NCBI GenBank assembly: GCA_900755065.1
Contig: CAAEFC010000053.1
Coordinates: 1-59,504, forward strand
Origin: Bacilli bacterium
GTDB lineage: Bacteria; Bacillota_I; Bacilli_A; RFN20; CAG-449
DNA length: 59,504 nt
Reading direction: 5' to 3'
Shown here: positions 32,936-41,914 of the stretch, piece after piece
Layout of the letters: every line of letters begins with the position of its first letter
Position numbering within the stretch: position 1 is the first letter of the stretch
Notes under the pieces: generated by a model
What the model saw: only the letters and a program-made list of their open reading frames with translations
Told to the model about the DNA's origin: nothing
The model's database searches: none
Program-made: the position numbers and the translations under genes

Positions 32936-34378
32936 CTATCTGACGATTGCTTTCGGCTTTGCCGGGCATTTTGTCAAACAAGTGCCGCATTTGACGCATT
33001 TCGTCGCATCGATCGCGTAGGCGTTCAAACGCGGATTTTTGCCGAAAAGGTCGGTTTTGGATATGGCGTTCACCGGGCAATTCCGCGCGCACATTCCGCA
33101 ACCGAGACAATTCGCGGTGACGATCCGGTATTCGACTAACGCCTTGCAAGAACCCGCCGGGCATTTCTTCGCGATATGCGCCCGGAATTCGTCTTCAAAC
33201 TTCTCCAAAGCGGAAAGGACGATGCCGGCGGCTTTTTTTCCTACGGCGCAGAGGGAAGTCCGACGAATGTATAACGACAGTTCTTTCAATCGGCGCATCT
33301 CTTCTTCCGTCCCCTTTCCGGCGATGAACCGATCGAGCGTTTCCAGAATCCGCATGACGCCGATGCGGCAAGGCGTGCATTTGCCGCACGTCTCTTCGTA
33401 CAGGGACGTGAGCGTAAAGCGAAGCGACTGAACGATGCAATCGTCGGCGTCGAGGAAAGCGATATTCCCCTCGTCGTAACCGAAATGCGGTCGGTCTAAG
33501 CGAAAAACCTCGCTGTCCAGATCGTTTTCGTCATAGTAGGCGTCGCCGATCAAAGCCGCTTTGAAGATTCTTTTCGCCGGCGGATCGATCAGCGTCCGAA
33601 GCGTTGCGTCGGAAGAAATTTCGCTCAGTCCTGTGGCGGAAATCTTTCCCGTCAAAGCGAAAAGCACCGGAATTTCCGCCTCGCTTTCCATCGCAATCGG
33701 AAGTTTGACAAGCGCTTCGGCGGAGAAAAGATAGGTGTACGGATCAGTATCCGGATAAACGGGTTCGACTCTCCGGCCGTTCAGACTCGCCTTGAATGCC
33801 GAATCGTCCATATGCATGACATTTTGCATTCCGATCCGGAAGCGGATTCTCACCGAGAAATCCGTTCCCAGAATCCGCGGACCGGCGAGTCCGCATGCTT
33901 CGGCGTCCTGCAAAGCCTTTTTCAGCCATTCGAGGGCCGTTTGGTCGCGTTCGTCTACATAGATCAGCGCTTCTTCGACCCGAGCAATCCGCGCGGCGAT
34001 GAGAAGCCCCTCGATGACGAGGTGGGGATTCTTTTCGGCGATCGTTTTTCCGAAAAACGTTTCGGGATCCGCATCGGCCAAAGAGAGAACGAGTTGCTTT
34101 TCAGACGAAGAAATCCCGGCGATCTGCGTCAACTTTTCAAAAAGAAACGCGTGCGATTGCCGATCCGCGATTCTCTTTGCGCGGATTTTTTTTGCGTTTT
34201 CCGGGTGAAGAAGAAGATCGGCGAAAGCGCGGTAAGCGCCCTTCCGGAATGCCTCTTCGAGACTGCCCGGATCGTCTGTATCCAGACGACTCAGTATCGT
34301 GTTTCTGTCGGGGCCGCCGCATTCCGCGATTTGTTTCAAAGAAAAGGCGGCAAAGGTTTCAGGTGATTCAAATTTCAT
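32936..34378 (-). CDS. NuoF-like HydB subunit that has lost FMN/NADH-binding motifs
   Basis: A 480-residue subunit placed and shaped as HydB. The Fe-S parts are intact: CGKCTPC with Cys377 (N3-type cluster; Cys331, 334, 337, 377) and a C-terminal 2x[4Fe-4S] ferredoxin (Cys424-434, Cys461-471). The SLBB region is recognisable (VLFALTGKISATGLSEI). But where NuoF/HydB has GRGGAGFPTG, this protein reads LHPENAKKIRAKRIADRQSH (57-76), and the GxGxFxCGEETAL loop reads GMQNVMHMDDSAFKASL (183-199). So FMN and NADH binding are probably gone. The N-terminal [2Fe-2S] domain seen in many HydB is also absent. It lies 9 bases after hydC and 16 before hydA. Confidence 0.85.
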   Translation of the reverse strand: MKFESPETFAAFSLKQIAECGGPDRNTILSRLDTDDPGSLEEAFRKGAYRAFADLLLHPENAKKIRAKRIADRQSHAFLFEKLTQIAGISSSEKQLVLSLADADPETFFGKTIAEKNPHLVIEGLLIAARIARVEEALIYVDERDQTALEWLKKALQDAEACGLAGPRILGTDFSVRIRFRIGMQNVMHMDDSAFKASLNGRRVEPVYPDTDPYTYLFSAEALVKLPIAMESEAEIPVLFALTGKISATGLSEISSDATLRTLIDPPAKRIFKAALIGDAYYDENDLDSEVFRLDRPHFGYDEGNIAFLDADDCIVQSLRFTLTSLYEETCGKCTPCRIGVMRILETLDRFIAGKGTEEEMRRLKELSLYIRRTSLCAVGKKAAGIVLSALEKFEDEFRAHIAKKCPAGSCKALVEYRIVTANCLGCGMCARNCPVNAISKTDLFGKNPRLNAYAIDATKCVKCGTCLTKCPAKPKAIVR

Positions 34379-34387
34379 AAACGCTCC

Positions 34388-34846
34388 TTAATGCTGATTC
34401 AGAATGTCTTCGATTTCTTCGGCTTTGACGTTGCCGTAAATGCGATCGTTGATCTGGACGACAGGCGCGAGGGAGCACTTTCCCACGCAACGCAGGGTCG
34501 TCAGCGTGAATTTGCCATCGGGCGTCGTTTCGCCGTTCTTGATTTTCAGAACTTCTTCGCATTTTTCCAGCACTTTCGCCGCGCCTTTGACATAGCAAGC
34601 CGTTCCCAGACACACATTGACGACGTTCGCTCCCTTAGGCAACAGAGAAAAACGATCGCAGCCGGAAACGACGGCGAAAACTTCGGAAAGGTTCAGATCG
34701 AAATGGTCGGCGACGAATTGCTGCACTTTGAAAGGAAGATAGCCGAAAATCCGCTGTGCCTGACAGAGAACGCCGAACAGGTCGTCCCTCGTCTGGTCTT
34801 TCATATATTCATCGAGTTGATGAAACATCTCTTCGTTGGTCTTCAT
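34388..34846 (-). CDS. hydC: NuoE/HydC-like [2Fe-2S] thioredoxin-fold subunit
   Basis: A 152-residue protein with an N-terminal helical NuoE domain (LFGVLCQAQRIFGYLPFKVQ) and a thioredoxin-like ferredoxin carrying one [2Fe-2S] cluster in NVCLGTACYVKGA and LRCVGKCSLAPV. In bifurcating hydrogenases HydC pairs with HydB to pass electrons from the flavin; here it is kept though its partner lacks the flavin site. It is the first gene of the hydC-hydB-hydA unit. A TATAAT box lies about 20 bases upstream at 34867-34872 (minus), with a weak -35. Confidence 0.93.
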   Translation of the reverse strand: MKTNEEMFHQLDEYMKDQTRDDLFGVLCQAQRIFGYLPFKVQQFVADHFDLNLSEVFAVVSGCDRFSLLPKGANVVNVCLGTACYVKGAAKVLEKCEEVLKIKNGETTPDGKFTLTTLRCVGKCSLAPVVQINDRIYGNVKAEEIEDILNQH

Positions 34847-34866
34847 ATACGTTACCTCAAAATCCT

Positions 34867-34895
34867 ATTATAGCGGAAACAGGCAGGCGAAAAAA
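34867..34895 (-). promoter_or_regulatory. Probable promoter of hydC-hydB-hydA
   Basis: TATAAT on the minus strand (34867-34872), but the -35 position 17 bases upstream reads only Ts (TTTTTT). The weak -35 suggests an activator or low basal activity. Confidence 0.45.
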
Positions 34896-34919
34896 CCCTT
34901 TCGATAAAATTTTATCCGT

Positions 34920-36080
34920 TTAATGATAGTGAATCGTCACGATTTTGCCGCAGTCTTCCAGCGCTTTTTTCAGTGATTCGACGATTTTCATCTTCATCGA
35001 AAGGTCGATCGGTAAGTCCTTGTGCGCCGGATTCAGCGTCGTTCCGACGAAGAGGCGAATATGGCTCGCCTGTTTGAGAATCATGTTGGCGATCAGATTC
35101 GCACCGTCTTTCTTTTTCAGCGACTTTCCGGACACGCTTTGCGTGTCGAGATAATCTTGCGTCAGATTCAGCACTTTGCCCAGCGTGATGACCCCTTCCG
35201 TCACCAGATCGACTCCTTCAATACGCGCGGTCGGGGGTACGTCGCTGTCGAGATAGACGAGCGAAGTCTGGATTTCCTTGTTCAGATAGCGGGAAATGAT
35301 CTTGGATGTGGTGCCGCCGCAGACGATTTTCAGCCCCTCCTGATTCATGAACTGCTCGGCGACCGTAAAATCGTCTTCCGGATTCATCGGAGGTCCGACC
35401 AGAATATTGACGCTTTTCGGAGCCAGTATCTTCAACGCGGCGATCGTCGTGTCGTCTCCGGGTTCGCCCATGTAAAGCGCGTCGCAGGATTCGCCGATCA
35501 GCGCCGCGATCTGCCGCGCCGACATGTCCGGCGTATAATTGGCGCTTACGTACTGCGCGATATCTTCGATCGACCACCCCAGATTCATCGTCTTTCCGAT
35601 GCCGGCGTGTGGCGCGCCGTCGGAACAGAAAATCATCGCATCGTCTTCTTCGGCTTCGATCTCCGAATAGAAGATGATCTTGTTCATGATTTCTTTCTTC
35701 TGCCTTTTCAGCGGAAAAACCTTTCCTTTCCTCAGATAGATCAGCGGGGGATTGTCGAATTCAAAAATGTAGCCCTTGCCTTCGTGGTCGATGTGAATGA
35801 CGGTGAAAGTCGAATACGCGACCTTGCGCACGGAACAGACCGGAAGCGTGGAAATCACGGAAGAAACGCATTCTTCGATCTCGGCGCCGTTGGCTAACAT
35901 CAGGCACAGCAGTTTGGAGGTCAGCGTCGCCAGAATATTGGCTTTGACGCCGGAACCCAGACCGTCGGCAAGGACGATCGTCGTTCCGTTTTCTTTCCGG
36001 ACGATTTCGACCTTGTCGCCGCAGAGTTCTTCGCCGACGTGATTCAAAGAGACATAGCCGTCATCGATAAAGTATTTCAT
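34920..36080 (-). CDS. SpoIIE-type (PP2C) serine/threonine phosphatase of the hydrogenase-sensor cluster
   Basis: A 386-residue protein. Residues about 1-220 are a PP2C/SpoIIE phosphatase with metal-binding LADGLGSG, FDNPPLIYLRKGKVFPL, FCSDGAPHAGIG and GEPGDDTTIAAL. Residues about 225-386 form an additional domain (VNILVGPPMNPEDDFTVAE ... IVCGGTTSKIISRYL) that I know only from phosphatases located beside group C hydrogenases. It begins one base after the sensor hydrogenase stop, so the products are probably stoichiometric. Such phosphatases likely relay the hydrogenase PAS signal by dephosphorylating a regulator; the target is not visible here. Confidence 0.88.
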   Translation of the reverse strand: MKYFIDDGYVSLNHVGEELCGDKVEIVRKENGTTIVLADGLGSGVKANILATLTSKLLCLMLANGAEIEECVSSVISTLPVCSVRKVAYSTFTVIHIDHEGKGYIFEFDNPPLIYLRKGKVFPLKRQKKEIMNKIIFYSEIEAEEDDAMIFCSDGAPHAGIGKTMNLGWSIEDIAQYVSANYTPDMSARQIAALIGESCDALYMGEPGDDTTIAALKILAPKSVNILVGPPMNPEDDFTVAEQFMNQEGLKIVCGGTTSKIISRYLNKEIQTSLVYLDSDVPPTARIEGVDLVTEGVITLGKVLNLTQDYLDTQSVSGKSLKKKDGANLIANMILKQASHIRLFVGTTLNPAHKDLPIDLSMKMKIVESLKKALEDCGKIVTIHYH

Positions 36081-36081
36081 T

Positions 36082-37749
36082 TCATTCGTCCTTCAAACTG
36101 TTTTTGAAATTGACCAGGGCGATTTTGGCTTCCGCCGTCGATTCGCCCAGAAGCGAGGCGATCTCCTGCACCGCGGCCATCTGCTTGTTGATGACCTGAT
36201 CGGTCACTTCGATCATCTCTTTCCTCAACGCTTTCATCTTTTCGTCGTCGAGCGTCTCGCGGGTGACGTCTTTGTAAATGGCGAAAGCGACGCCGTGTTC
36301 CTTGACGACGGTGATCGAAACGTCGAAATATTTCTGATTCCGATCGTTATAGACGATCACGGAATCCACGTTTTCGCCTTTTTCCACGGCGATCATCAGT
36401 TCCGGAAGATCGATCAGTTCCTGATAAAAACGGCCGATCGCACGTTTGTCGATTTGAAGATAGTCGAAAGACCGCGCGTTGGCGTCGACGAGAATGCCTT
36501 CCCGGTTGATCGTGATGATGCCGTTCGGCGTGTGCGTGATGATCTCGTTGGAAATCGATTCGGCCTTGTTTTTCAGGTACGGCAGACAGTATTCCGGATC
36601 GGCCAGACCGTTGTAGACGGCGATCGCCTTTTCCCGGCACGTGTCGTATCCGCAGGCGCCGCAGTTGATTTCGTCCTCTTTCCGATATTTGAAAATGCGG
36701 TTGAGAATTTTCTGAATCTCTTCTTCGCTAGGAATTTTCATCGGATTGCTTAACGGCGGATAGCGGTGGGAAAGGTCGACTTTTCCGCGACTTTCGTCGA
36801 TCGGACTGCCGCGATTCTTTTTCGCGTATCGGCGGACCAGATAATTGTCCTTGATCTTGTTGTTCCCGGAAATCCGCGCCGGTCCGTTGACGCATCCGCC
36901 TTCGCACATATTCATTTCGATGAAGAGGTGATCCAGTTCGTCGATGTTTTCGAGAATGTCTTTGATCGCTTCGACGCCGTCGATCGTCACGTAGTCGTAG
37001 CCCTCGTTCATCGACCGGAAGGATTTGATGATCCCGCGCTGGATCGGATAGAAGCGCGCCGGATTGGAAGAAGGTTCGTCATCGCCCTCTTCAAAGGCGA
37101 TCCCGTGCCGGGCGAACATCTGCGCGATCTCTTCAAAAGTCAGGGCGACTTCGACGTCGGAGGATTCATCGGCTTCCTTTTTCTTGGCGATGCACGGGCC
37201 AACGAAGACGACCTTCACATCTTCACCGCGTTCCTTTCGGATGATTTTAGCGTGTGCGATCATCGGCGAAACGACGGGAGCGACGTACTTCAATGCGTCC
37301 GGATAATTCCGCTGAATGAAAGCCACGGCGGAAGGGCAGGCGGTGGAAATAAGCGAACGAAAAGCGCCGCTTTCAAGAAGAGACGCGTATTCTTCGGTTA
37401 CGAAATGGGCGCCTACGGCTGTTTCCTCGACATCGAAAAAGCCGAGTTTCCGACAGGCGGAAGCGAAAGAGGCGAAAGAGGAAACGGCGAAATTCGCAAT
37501 GAAAGAAGGGGCGACGCTCAAAACGACCTTGCCCGGATACTCCCGGATCAGTTGTTCGACGCGCGCGACGTCGGAAACGACACGTTTGGCATTCTGCGGA
37601 CAGACGTTTACGCAATGGCCGCAGAGAATGCAGTTCTCTTCGACGATTTCGGCCTTATTGTCCACGAAACGAATGGCCTTGACCGGACATTTTCTTAAAC
37701 AGGAGTAGCAATCTTTGCAGGAATTGCTTTCAAAAGACAGATATTTCAT
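36082..37749 (-). CDS. Group C (sensory, HydS-like) [FeFe]-hydrogenase with PAS domain
   Basis: A 555-residue putative H2 sensor. An N-terminal 2x[4Fe-4S] ferredoxin (Cys11, 14, 17, 21; Cys40, 43, 46, 50) precedes an H-cluster domain with TACPS (136-140), GPCIAKKKEA (184-193) and MNMCEGGC (279-286). Ala137 replaces the proton-relay cysteine of catalytic hydrogenases, as in sensory HydS. Then come a [4Fe-4S] motif NCGACGYDTC with Cys388, a PAS domain (about 395-500) and a helical C-terminus. The order fits an H2 or redox sensor that signals through PAS to the adjoining phosphatase. It lies between the small ferredoxin and phosphatase genes. Confidence 0.92.
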   Translation of the reverse strand: MKYLSFESNSCKDCYSCLRKCPVKAIRFVDNKAEIVEENCILCGHCVNVCPQNAKRVVSDVARVEQLIREYPGKVVLSVAPSFIANFAVSSFASFASACRKLGFFDVEETAVGAHFVTEEYASLLESGAFRSLISTACPSAVAFIQRNYPDALKYVAPVVSPMIAHAKIIRKERGEDVKVVFVGPCIAKKKEADESSDVEVALTFEEIAQMFARHGIAFEEGDDEPSSNPARFYPIQRGIIKSFRSMNEGYDYVTIDGVEAIKDILENIDELDHLFIEMNMCEGGCVNGPARISGNNKIKDNYLVRRYAKKNRGSPIDESRGKVDLSHRYPPLSNPMKIPSEEEIQKILNRIFKYRKEDEINCGACGYDTCREKAIAVYNGLADPEYCLPYLKNKAESISNEIITHTPNGIITINREGILVDANARSFDYLQIDKRAIGRFYQELIDLPELMIAVEKGENVDSVIVYNDRNQKYFDVSITVVKEHGVAFAIYKDVTRETLDDEKMKALRKEMIEVTDQVINKQMAAVQEIASLLGESTAEAKIALVNFKNSLKDE

Positions 37750-37753
37750 GGCG

Positions 37754-37999
37754 TTACCTCAATTGAGCAAGCACTTTTTCGGCGAAGATCGCATCGACGT
37801 TCTCCGCGTTGACGCCGTAGACCGGTTCCTGATCGATCATCATCGAAACGCCTTCCGCGCAATGGCCGAGACAGAAAGACGCGGCGAGTTCGATCCGGTT
37901 TTCCGGATCGTGTAAGCGGATCAGTTCCTGAATCCGGGCGATCACTTCCCGGCTGCCTTTCAAGTGGCAGGACGATCCGACGCAAATGGATATTTTCAT
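37754..37999 (-). CDS. Short thioredoxin-like [2Fe-2S] ferredoxin
   Basis: An 81-residue protein equal to the C-terminal half of NuoE: ICVGSSCHLKGS supplies two cysteines and FCLGHCAEGV two, for one [2Fe-2S] cluster. Similar stand-alone ferredoxins head group C hydrogenase operons and probably pass electrons to or from the sensor. It is the first gene of the sensor unit, four bases before the hydrogenase. AGAGGGC lies before the ATG and a TATAAT box at 38017-38022 (minus). Confidence 0.9.
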   Translation of the reverse strand: MKISICVGSSCHLKGSREVIARIQELIRLHDPENRIELAASFCLGHCAEGVSMMIDQEPVYGVNAENVDAIFAEKVLAQLR

Positions 38000-38016
38000 A
38001 AAAAGCCCTCTTTTTC

Positions 38017-38045
38017 ATTATAATATAATCAAGAGGAAAAAAAAA
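38017..38045 (-). promoter_or_regulatory. Probable promoter of the sensor unit
   Basis: TATAAT on the minus strand (38017-38022); the position 17 bases upstream reads all T, as at the hydCBA promoter. The two units may therefore share a mode of control (inference). Confidence 0.4.
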
Positions 38046-38188
38046 TAATTTCGGCGACGGAAAAACGGGAAATCGTTCCGGGCAAAGCGAAAAAGTTTTC
38101 CTCAAAAAAAGAATGACTTTCCCTTGCTTTTCCTGCTATAATGAAAGCAGAGATAGATAAGACTGACTATCGGACAGGAGGCAGACAA

Positions 38189-38671
38189 ATGATATTGACT
38201 TCCGTATGGAACGAATCGTGGTTCTACATCGTCATCTGGATCGCCGTCTTCGTCATCGCGCTGATTGTCGAACTGGCGACCGAACAGTTGATCAGCATCT
38301 GGTTCGCGGGTTCCGCGCTGATCGCGCTTCTTCTGGCGGTTCTGGACGTTCACTGGGCCATTCAGTTGATCGTCTTCGTCATCGTCGCGGCGATCGCCGT
38401 CGGCATTACCCAATACCTGATGGTGAAGAAGAAAAACAACGTCGAACTCAGGACCAACGCCGACGCGATGCTCGGGGAGAAGATCGCCGTGCTGGAAAAG
38501 GTCGGCCCGGAGCAACTGGGCGAAGGAAAATTCCGCGACGTGGTTTGGAGTTTGAAAAGCGATCAGGTCATCGAAAAGGGCGAATATGCGAAGATCGTCC
38601 GCATCGACGGAAATAAACTGATCGTCGAAAAAGTTGTCGAAGAATCGCAAGAAAACGAAAGAAAGGAATAA
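38189..38671 (+). CDS. NfeD-like membrane protein
   Basis: A 160-residue protein with hydrophobic helices near residues 12-28, 37-50 and 53-75, then a soluble OB-fold domain (LGEKIAVLEKVGPEQLGEG ... IVRIDGNKLIVEKV). NfeD proteins partner SPFH proteins in bacterial membrane microdomains, and the next gene is an SPFH protein. ATG 38189 is chosen because GGACAGGAGG sits just before it; the open frame upstream contains the TATAAT box (38137-38142) and is not coding. Nine bases separate it from its partner gene. Confidence 0.88.
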   Translation: MILTSVWNESWFYIVIWIAVFVIALIVELATEQLISIWFAGSALIALLLAVLDVHWAIQLIVFVIVAAIAVGITQYLMVKKKNNVELRTNADAMLGEKIAVLEKVGPEQLGEGKFRDVVWSLKSDQVIEKGEYAKIVRIDGNKLIVEKVVEESQENERKE

Positions 38672-38680
38672 ATAAAAACT

Positions 38681-39628
38681 ATGAAAAATTTGCTTTTGAT
38701 GGATGCCGGCGCGATCGTCGGGCTCGTCGTTCTGGCCGTCGTGCTTCTGGCGCTGATCGTCGTCATCATCCGCTGCTTCACGATCGTGCCTCAGGCGCAC
38801 ACCATCATCGTAGAACGGCTCGGAAAATACAACCGGACCTTGGAGGCGGGATTTCACGCGACGATACCGTTTATCGAAAAAAGGGTTTCCCGGGTTTCGC
38901 TGAAAGAGAAAGTGGCCGATTTTCCGCCGCAACCGGTAATTACCAAAGACAACGTGACGATGCAGATCGACACCGTCGTCTATTATCAGATCACCGATCC
39001 GCGCTTATACACGTACGGCGTCGAACGGCCGATGTCGGCGATCGAGAATCTGACCGCGACGACGCTTCGTAACCTGATCGGCGATCTGGAACTCGACCAG
39101 ACCCTGACTTCGCGCGATACGATCAATCATCGGATGCGCTCGATTCTCGACGAAGCGACCGACCCTTGGGGAATCAAGGTCAACCGCGTCGAGTTGAAAA
39201 ACATCCTTCCGCCGCGCGATATTCAGGAAGCGATGGAAAAGCAAATGCGCGCCGAACGTCAGAAACGGGAAGCGATCTTGCAGGCAGACGGCGAAAAGCA
39301 GGCGGCGATTCTTTCCGCTCAGGGCGAAAGAGAAGCGGCGATTCTCCGCGCCGACGCGAAGAAAACGGCGATGATCAAAGAAGCCGAAGGACATGCGGAA
39401 GCGCTTTTGAAGGTTTACGAGGCGCAGGCCAAAGGTATCGAAATGATCAATCAGAGCAATCCGAATACGGCTTACGTGACGCTGAAAGGATTCGAGGCTT
39501 TGGAAAAAGTGGCCAACGGCAACGCGACCAAACTGATCATTCCGAGCGAAATTCAGAATGTCACCGGACTTCTGGCGAGTCTGAAAGAGGTTGTCGCCGA
39601 TTCGCCGAAAGAGAAAAAGAGCAAATAA
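38681..39628 (+). CDS. SPFH/band 7 (stomatin-like, QmcA-type) protein
   Basis: A 315-residue protein with an N-terminal membrane helix (GLVVLAVVLLALIVVIIRCF, about 12-31), the SPFH domain (AHTIIVERLGKYNRTLEAGF, then DTVVYYQITDPRLY), and a long alanine/glutamate coiled coil (about 180-270) that drives oligomerisation. It likely scaffolds membrane proteases or microdomains with NfeD. Placement directly after nfeD is the usual SPFH pair. Its start follows GAAAGGAATAAATAAAAACT. Confidence 0.92.
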   Translation: MKNLLLMDAGAIVGLVVLAVVLLALIVVIIRCFTIVPQAHTIIVERLGKYNRTLEAGFHATIPFIEKRVSRVSLKEKVADFPPQPVITKDNVTMQIDTVVYYQITDPRLYTYGVERPMSAIENLTATTLRNLIGDLELDQTLTSRDTINHRMRSILDEATDPWGIKVNRVELKNILPPRDIQEAMEKQMRAERQKREAILQADGEKQAAILSAQGEREAAILRADAKKTAMIKEAEGHAEALLKVYEAQAKGIEMINQSNPNTAYVTLKGFEALEKVANGNATKLIIPSEIQNVTGLLASLKEVVADSPKEKKSK

Positions 39629-39691
39629 GCGAAGGGTTCGGCTATGAAACCGGACTCTTTCTTCATGCAAACGAAGAAAGGAGGGAACGGT

Positions 39692-41233
39692 ATGCGAAAA
39701 GGAATCTGGAAAAACCTGATCGTTTTTTTGCTCGCTTTTCTGTTGTCGGGTTGCAAAATGATCGGGTTCGGCGAAACCTCAAAGTCGCCTTCCCTCATAC
39801 TAAGCGAATACGCAGGCAATCGGATTACGTTGGAAATGATCAACTCCGCGCAAGGCGTCGTCGGTTTTCCTTCGACCGGCGAGCAGAAAATACTGGTGCT
39901 TCCGGTCTGCTTTCAAGACTATTCGTTGGAGAAACTAGGTCTCGATGAGACCGAAGTCATCGCGAATATCGAAAAGGCGATGTTCGCTTCGGGGGAAGAA
40001 ACCGGCTGGGAGTCCGTCTCTTCGTACTATTCAAAAAGCAGTTACGGGAAACTGAACATCACCGGGACGGTCGGCGAAATTTTCGTTCTGGATAAAACTT
40101 TGAGGGAAGTGGCCTATCTCACTTCGTCGAAGAGAGACGAATCTTACGATCCTACCTATTATGTGCTGGAAAGCGCGCTGGATCATTTCAAATCGGCTCA
40201 CCCGGACGAGATCGGAAGTTTCGACGGCGATGGCGACGGTTATGTCGACGCTGTCTGGCTCATCTACCTGAATCCGTATTATTCCGACTCCTTTCAGTCC
40301 TGGTATCTGAAAACGGATCCGTCTTTCGCGTCAACGGCTTATTCAAATAAGGTTTCGTCGCTCCTATGGGCATATACGTATTGGAATTATTCGTCGAAAG
40401 CCAATCGCTCTTCGCCGACTTCCTTTTCGTACAGTTGGGCGTCCTATTTTTTCCTTTTTGACGGGGGTTACGAAAAAGACGGCGTCGATCTGGTCGATGC
40501 GCATACGTTTATCCACGAAACCGGCCATCTTTTCGGTCTGGACGATTACTATAATTACGATTACGGAAGTTCGGACCGGACTTCTCCTGCCGGCGCTATC
40601 GACATGATGGACAACAACGTCGGCGATCACAACGCGTACAGCAAGTATCTTCTGAACTGGATATCGCCGAAACTGATCAAGGAAAGCGGTACCTTTCATC
40701 TGGATTCCTTCACCGAAACCGGCGACGCGCTTCTTCTTCCGTTGGAAATCAGCACCTATAACGACAGCCCTTTCGACCGGTATCTGCTTTTTGAATACTA
40801 TACGCCGACCGGTCTCAACGAGTCGGACAGTCAGAGCCCCTACGAAAACGGCATATCGATGCCGGATCAATCCGGAATCCGGATCTATCTCGTCGATGCG
40901 AGGCTGGTTCTTTTGAGTTATTCGCCGATTTACGGCTGGATCAACAAGGGGCACAGTTCGGAATATTGCAACACCTCCGACCGCTATACGCTGATCGGCG
41001 CGAGTAATACGCCGAGTTATTCTAATACCCCTGGCGGCGAACGGCTGATCACTCTTCTTTCCAGTCAGCAGGCCAAAAAAGGGTATTATTACGAGGATCG
41101 TTTCGACGGTTCGGCGACTTCTTCCGATCTGTTCACCGAGAAAGACGTTTTTTCGCTGTATCTTTCGCGCGGATCGTCGATTTCGTTCGTCTCTTCGGGC
41201 GAAGGGATGGATGTCGTCTATTCGGAAAATTGA
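39692..41233 (+). CDS. Putative secreted M6-like zinc metalloprotease lipoprotein
   Basis: A 513-residue lipoprotein: signal helix with lipobox LLSGC (Cys about 21). The catalytic zinc motif HETGHLFGLDDYY (HExxHxxGxxD) follows FDGDGDGYVDAVWLIYLNP, an M6 (immune inhibitor A)-like layout. About 15 tyrosines flank the core and a C-terminal beta-rich domain closes the protein. ATG 39692 follows AAAGGAGGGAACGG; the earlier in-frame ATG at 39644 lacks a site and would bury the signal peptide. It probably acts on the outer face of the membrane. Substrate unknown. The context (SPFH pair before, HAD genes after) gives no further clue. Confidence 0.8.
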   Translation: MRKGIWKNLIVFLLAFLLSGCKMIGFGETSKSPSLILSEYAGNRITLEMINSAQGVVGFPSTGEQKILVLPVCFQDYSLEKLGLDETEVIANIEKAMFASGEETGWESVSSYYSKSSYGKLNITGTVGEIFVLDKTLREVAYLTSSKRDESYDPTYYVLESALDHFKSAHPDEIGSFDGDGDGYVDAVWLIYLNPYYSDSFQSWYLKTDPSFASTAYSNKVSSLLWAYTYWNYSSKANRSSPTSFSYSWASYFFLFDGGYEKDGVDLVDAHTFIHETGHLFGLDDYYNYDYGSSDRTSPAGAIDMMDNNVGDHNAYSKYLLNWISPKLIKESGTFHLDSFTETGDALLLPLEISTYNDSPFDRYLLFEYYTPTGLNESDSQSPYENGISMPDQSGIRIYLVDARLVLLSYSPIYGWINKGHSSEYCNTSDRYTLIGASNTPSYSNTPGGERLITLLSSQQAKKGYYYEDRFDGSATSSDLFTEKDVFSLYLSRGSSISFVSSGEGMDVVYSEN

Positions 41234-41287
41234 AGTCGGGGGCTTTCTTTCCGTCGGTAGTTTTGGTAGAATGGCAAAGGGATAAAC

Positions 41288-41914
41288 ATGAATTACGATC
41301 ACATTTTTTTGGATTTCAACGGAACGATTCTCGACGACGTCGATCTTTGCCTGAATCTTTTAAACGAAATGCTGGAAGAAAAGCATCTGCGTCGGATCGA
41401 TAAGGACCGGTACAGGGAAATTTTTACGTTTCCGATCGTCGATTACTATCGTGCGGCCGGATTCGATTTCAGCGATTACACTTTCGACGAACTGGCGCGT
41501 CGGTTCATCGGGGAATATCAACCGGCCAGCCTGAACTGTCCGCTGTATCCGCATCTCGTCGAACTTCTGGATCGGTGGAAGCGATCGGGGAAACATCTTT
41601 ACGTTCTCAGCGCCAGCGAGATTCACAACCTGAAAGAGCAATTGAACCATTTCGGCATCGCCGGTTTTTTCGAGGCGATTCTGGGAACTTCCGACATTTA
41701 CGCCGCGAGCAAGAAAGAAATCGCCGCGGATTTTCTTCACCGTCGGCGGATTCCGCCGGAACGTTGCCTGTTCATCGGCGATACGTTACACGACTACCAG
41801 ATCGCCGAATCGCTGAACAGCGCTTCGCTTCTGGTCGATTTCGGTCATCAGAGCCGTGCGCGCCTCCTTTCGACGGGGAGTCCCGTGATCGCTTCCTATG
41901 AGGAATTGCTGTGA
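41288..41914 (+). CDS. HAD family hydrolase, phosphoglycolate-phosphatase-like
   Basis: A 208-residue HAD-IA enzyme: motif I FLDFNGTILDD, with Asn in place of the second Asp of DxDGT, motif II VLSASE and motif IV CLFIGDTLHDYQIAE, plus a helical cap. The DxNGT variant is found in some real phosphatases but weakens the general-acid argument. Substrate unknown. Its stop lies within the GTGA that starts the next HAD gene, so the two are coupled. Confidence 0.85.
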   Translation: MNYDHIFLDFNGTILDDVDLCLNLLNEMLEEKHLRRIDKDRYREIFTFPIVDYYRAAGFDFSDYTFDELARRFIGEYQPASLNCPLYPHLVELLDRWKRSGKHLYVLSASEIHNLKEQLNHFGIAGFFEAILGTSDIYAASKKEIAADFLHRRRIPPERCLFIGDTLHDYQIAESLNSASLLVDFGHQSRARLLSTGSPVIASYEELL

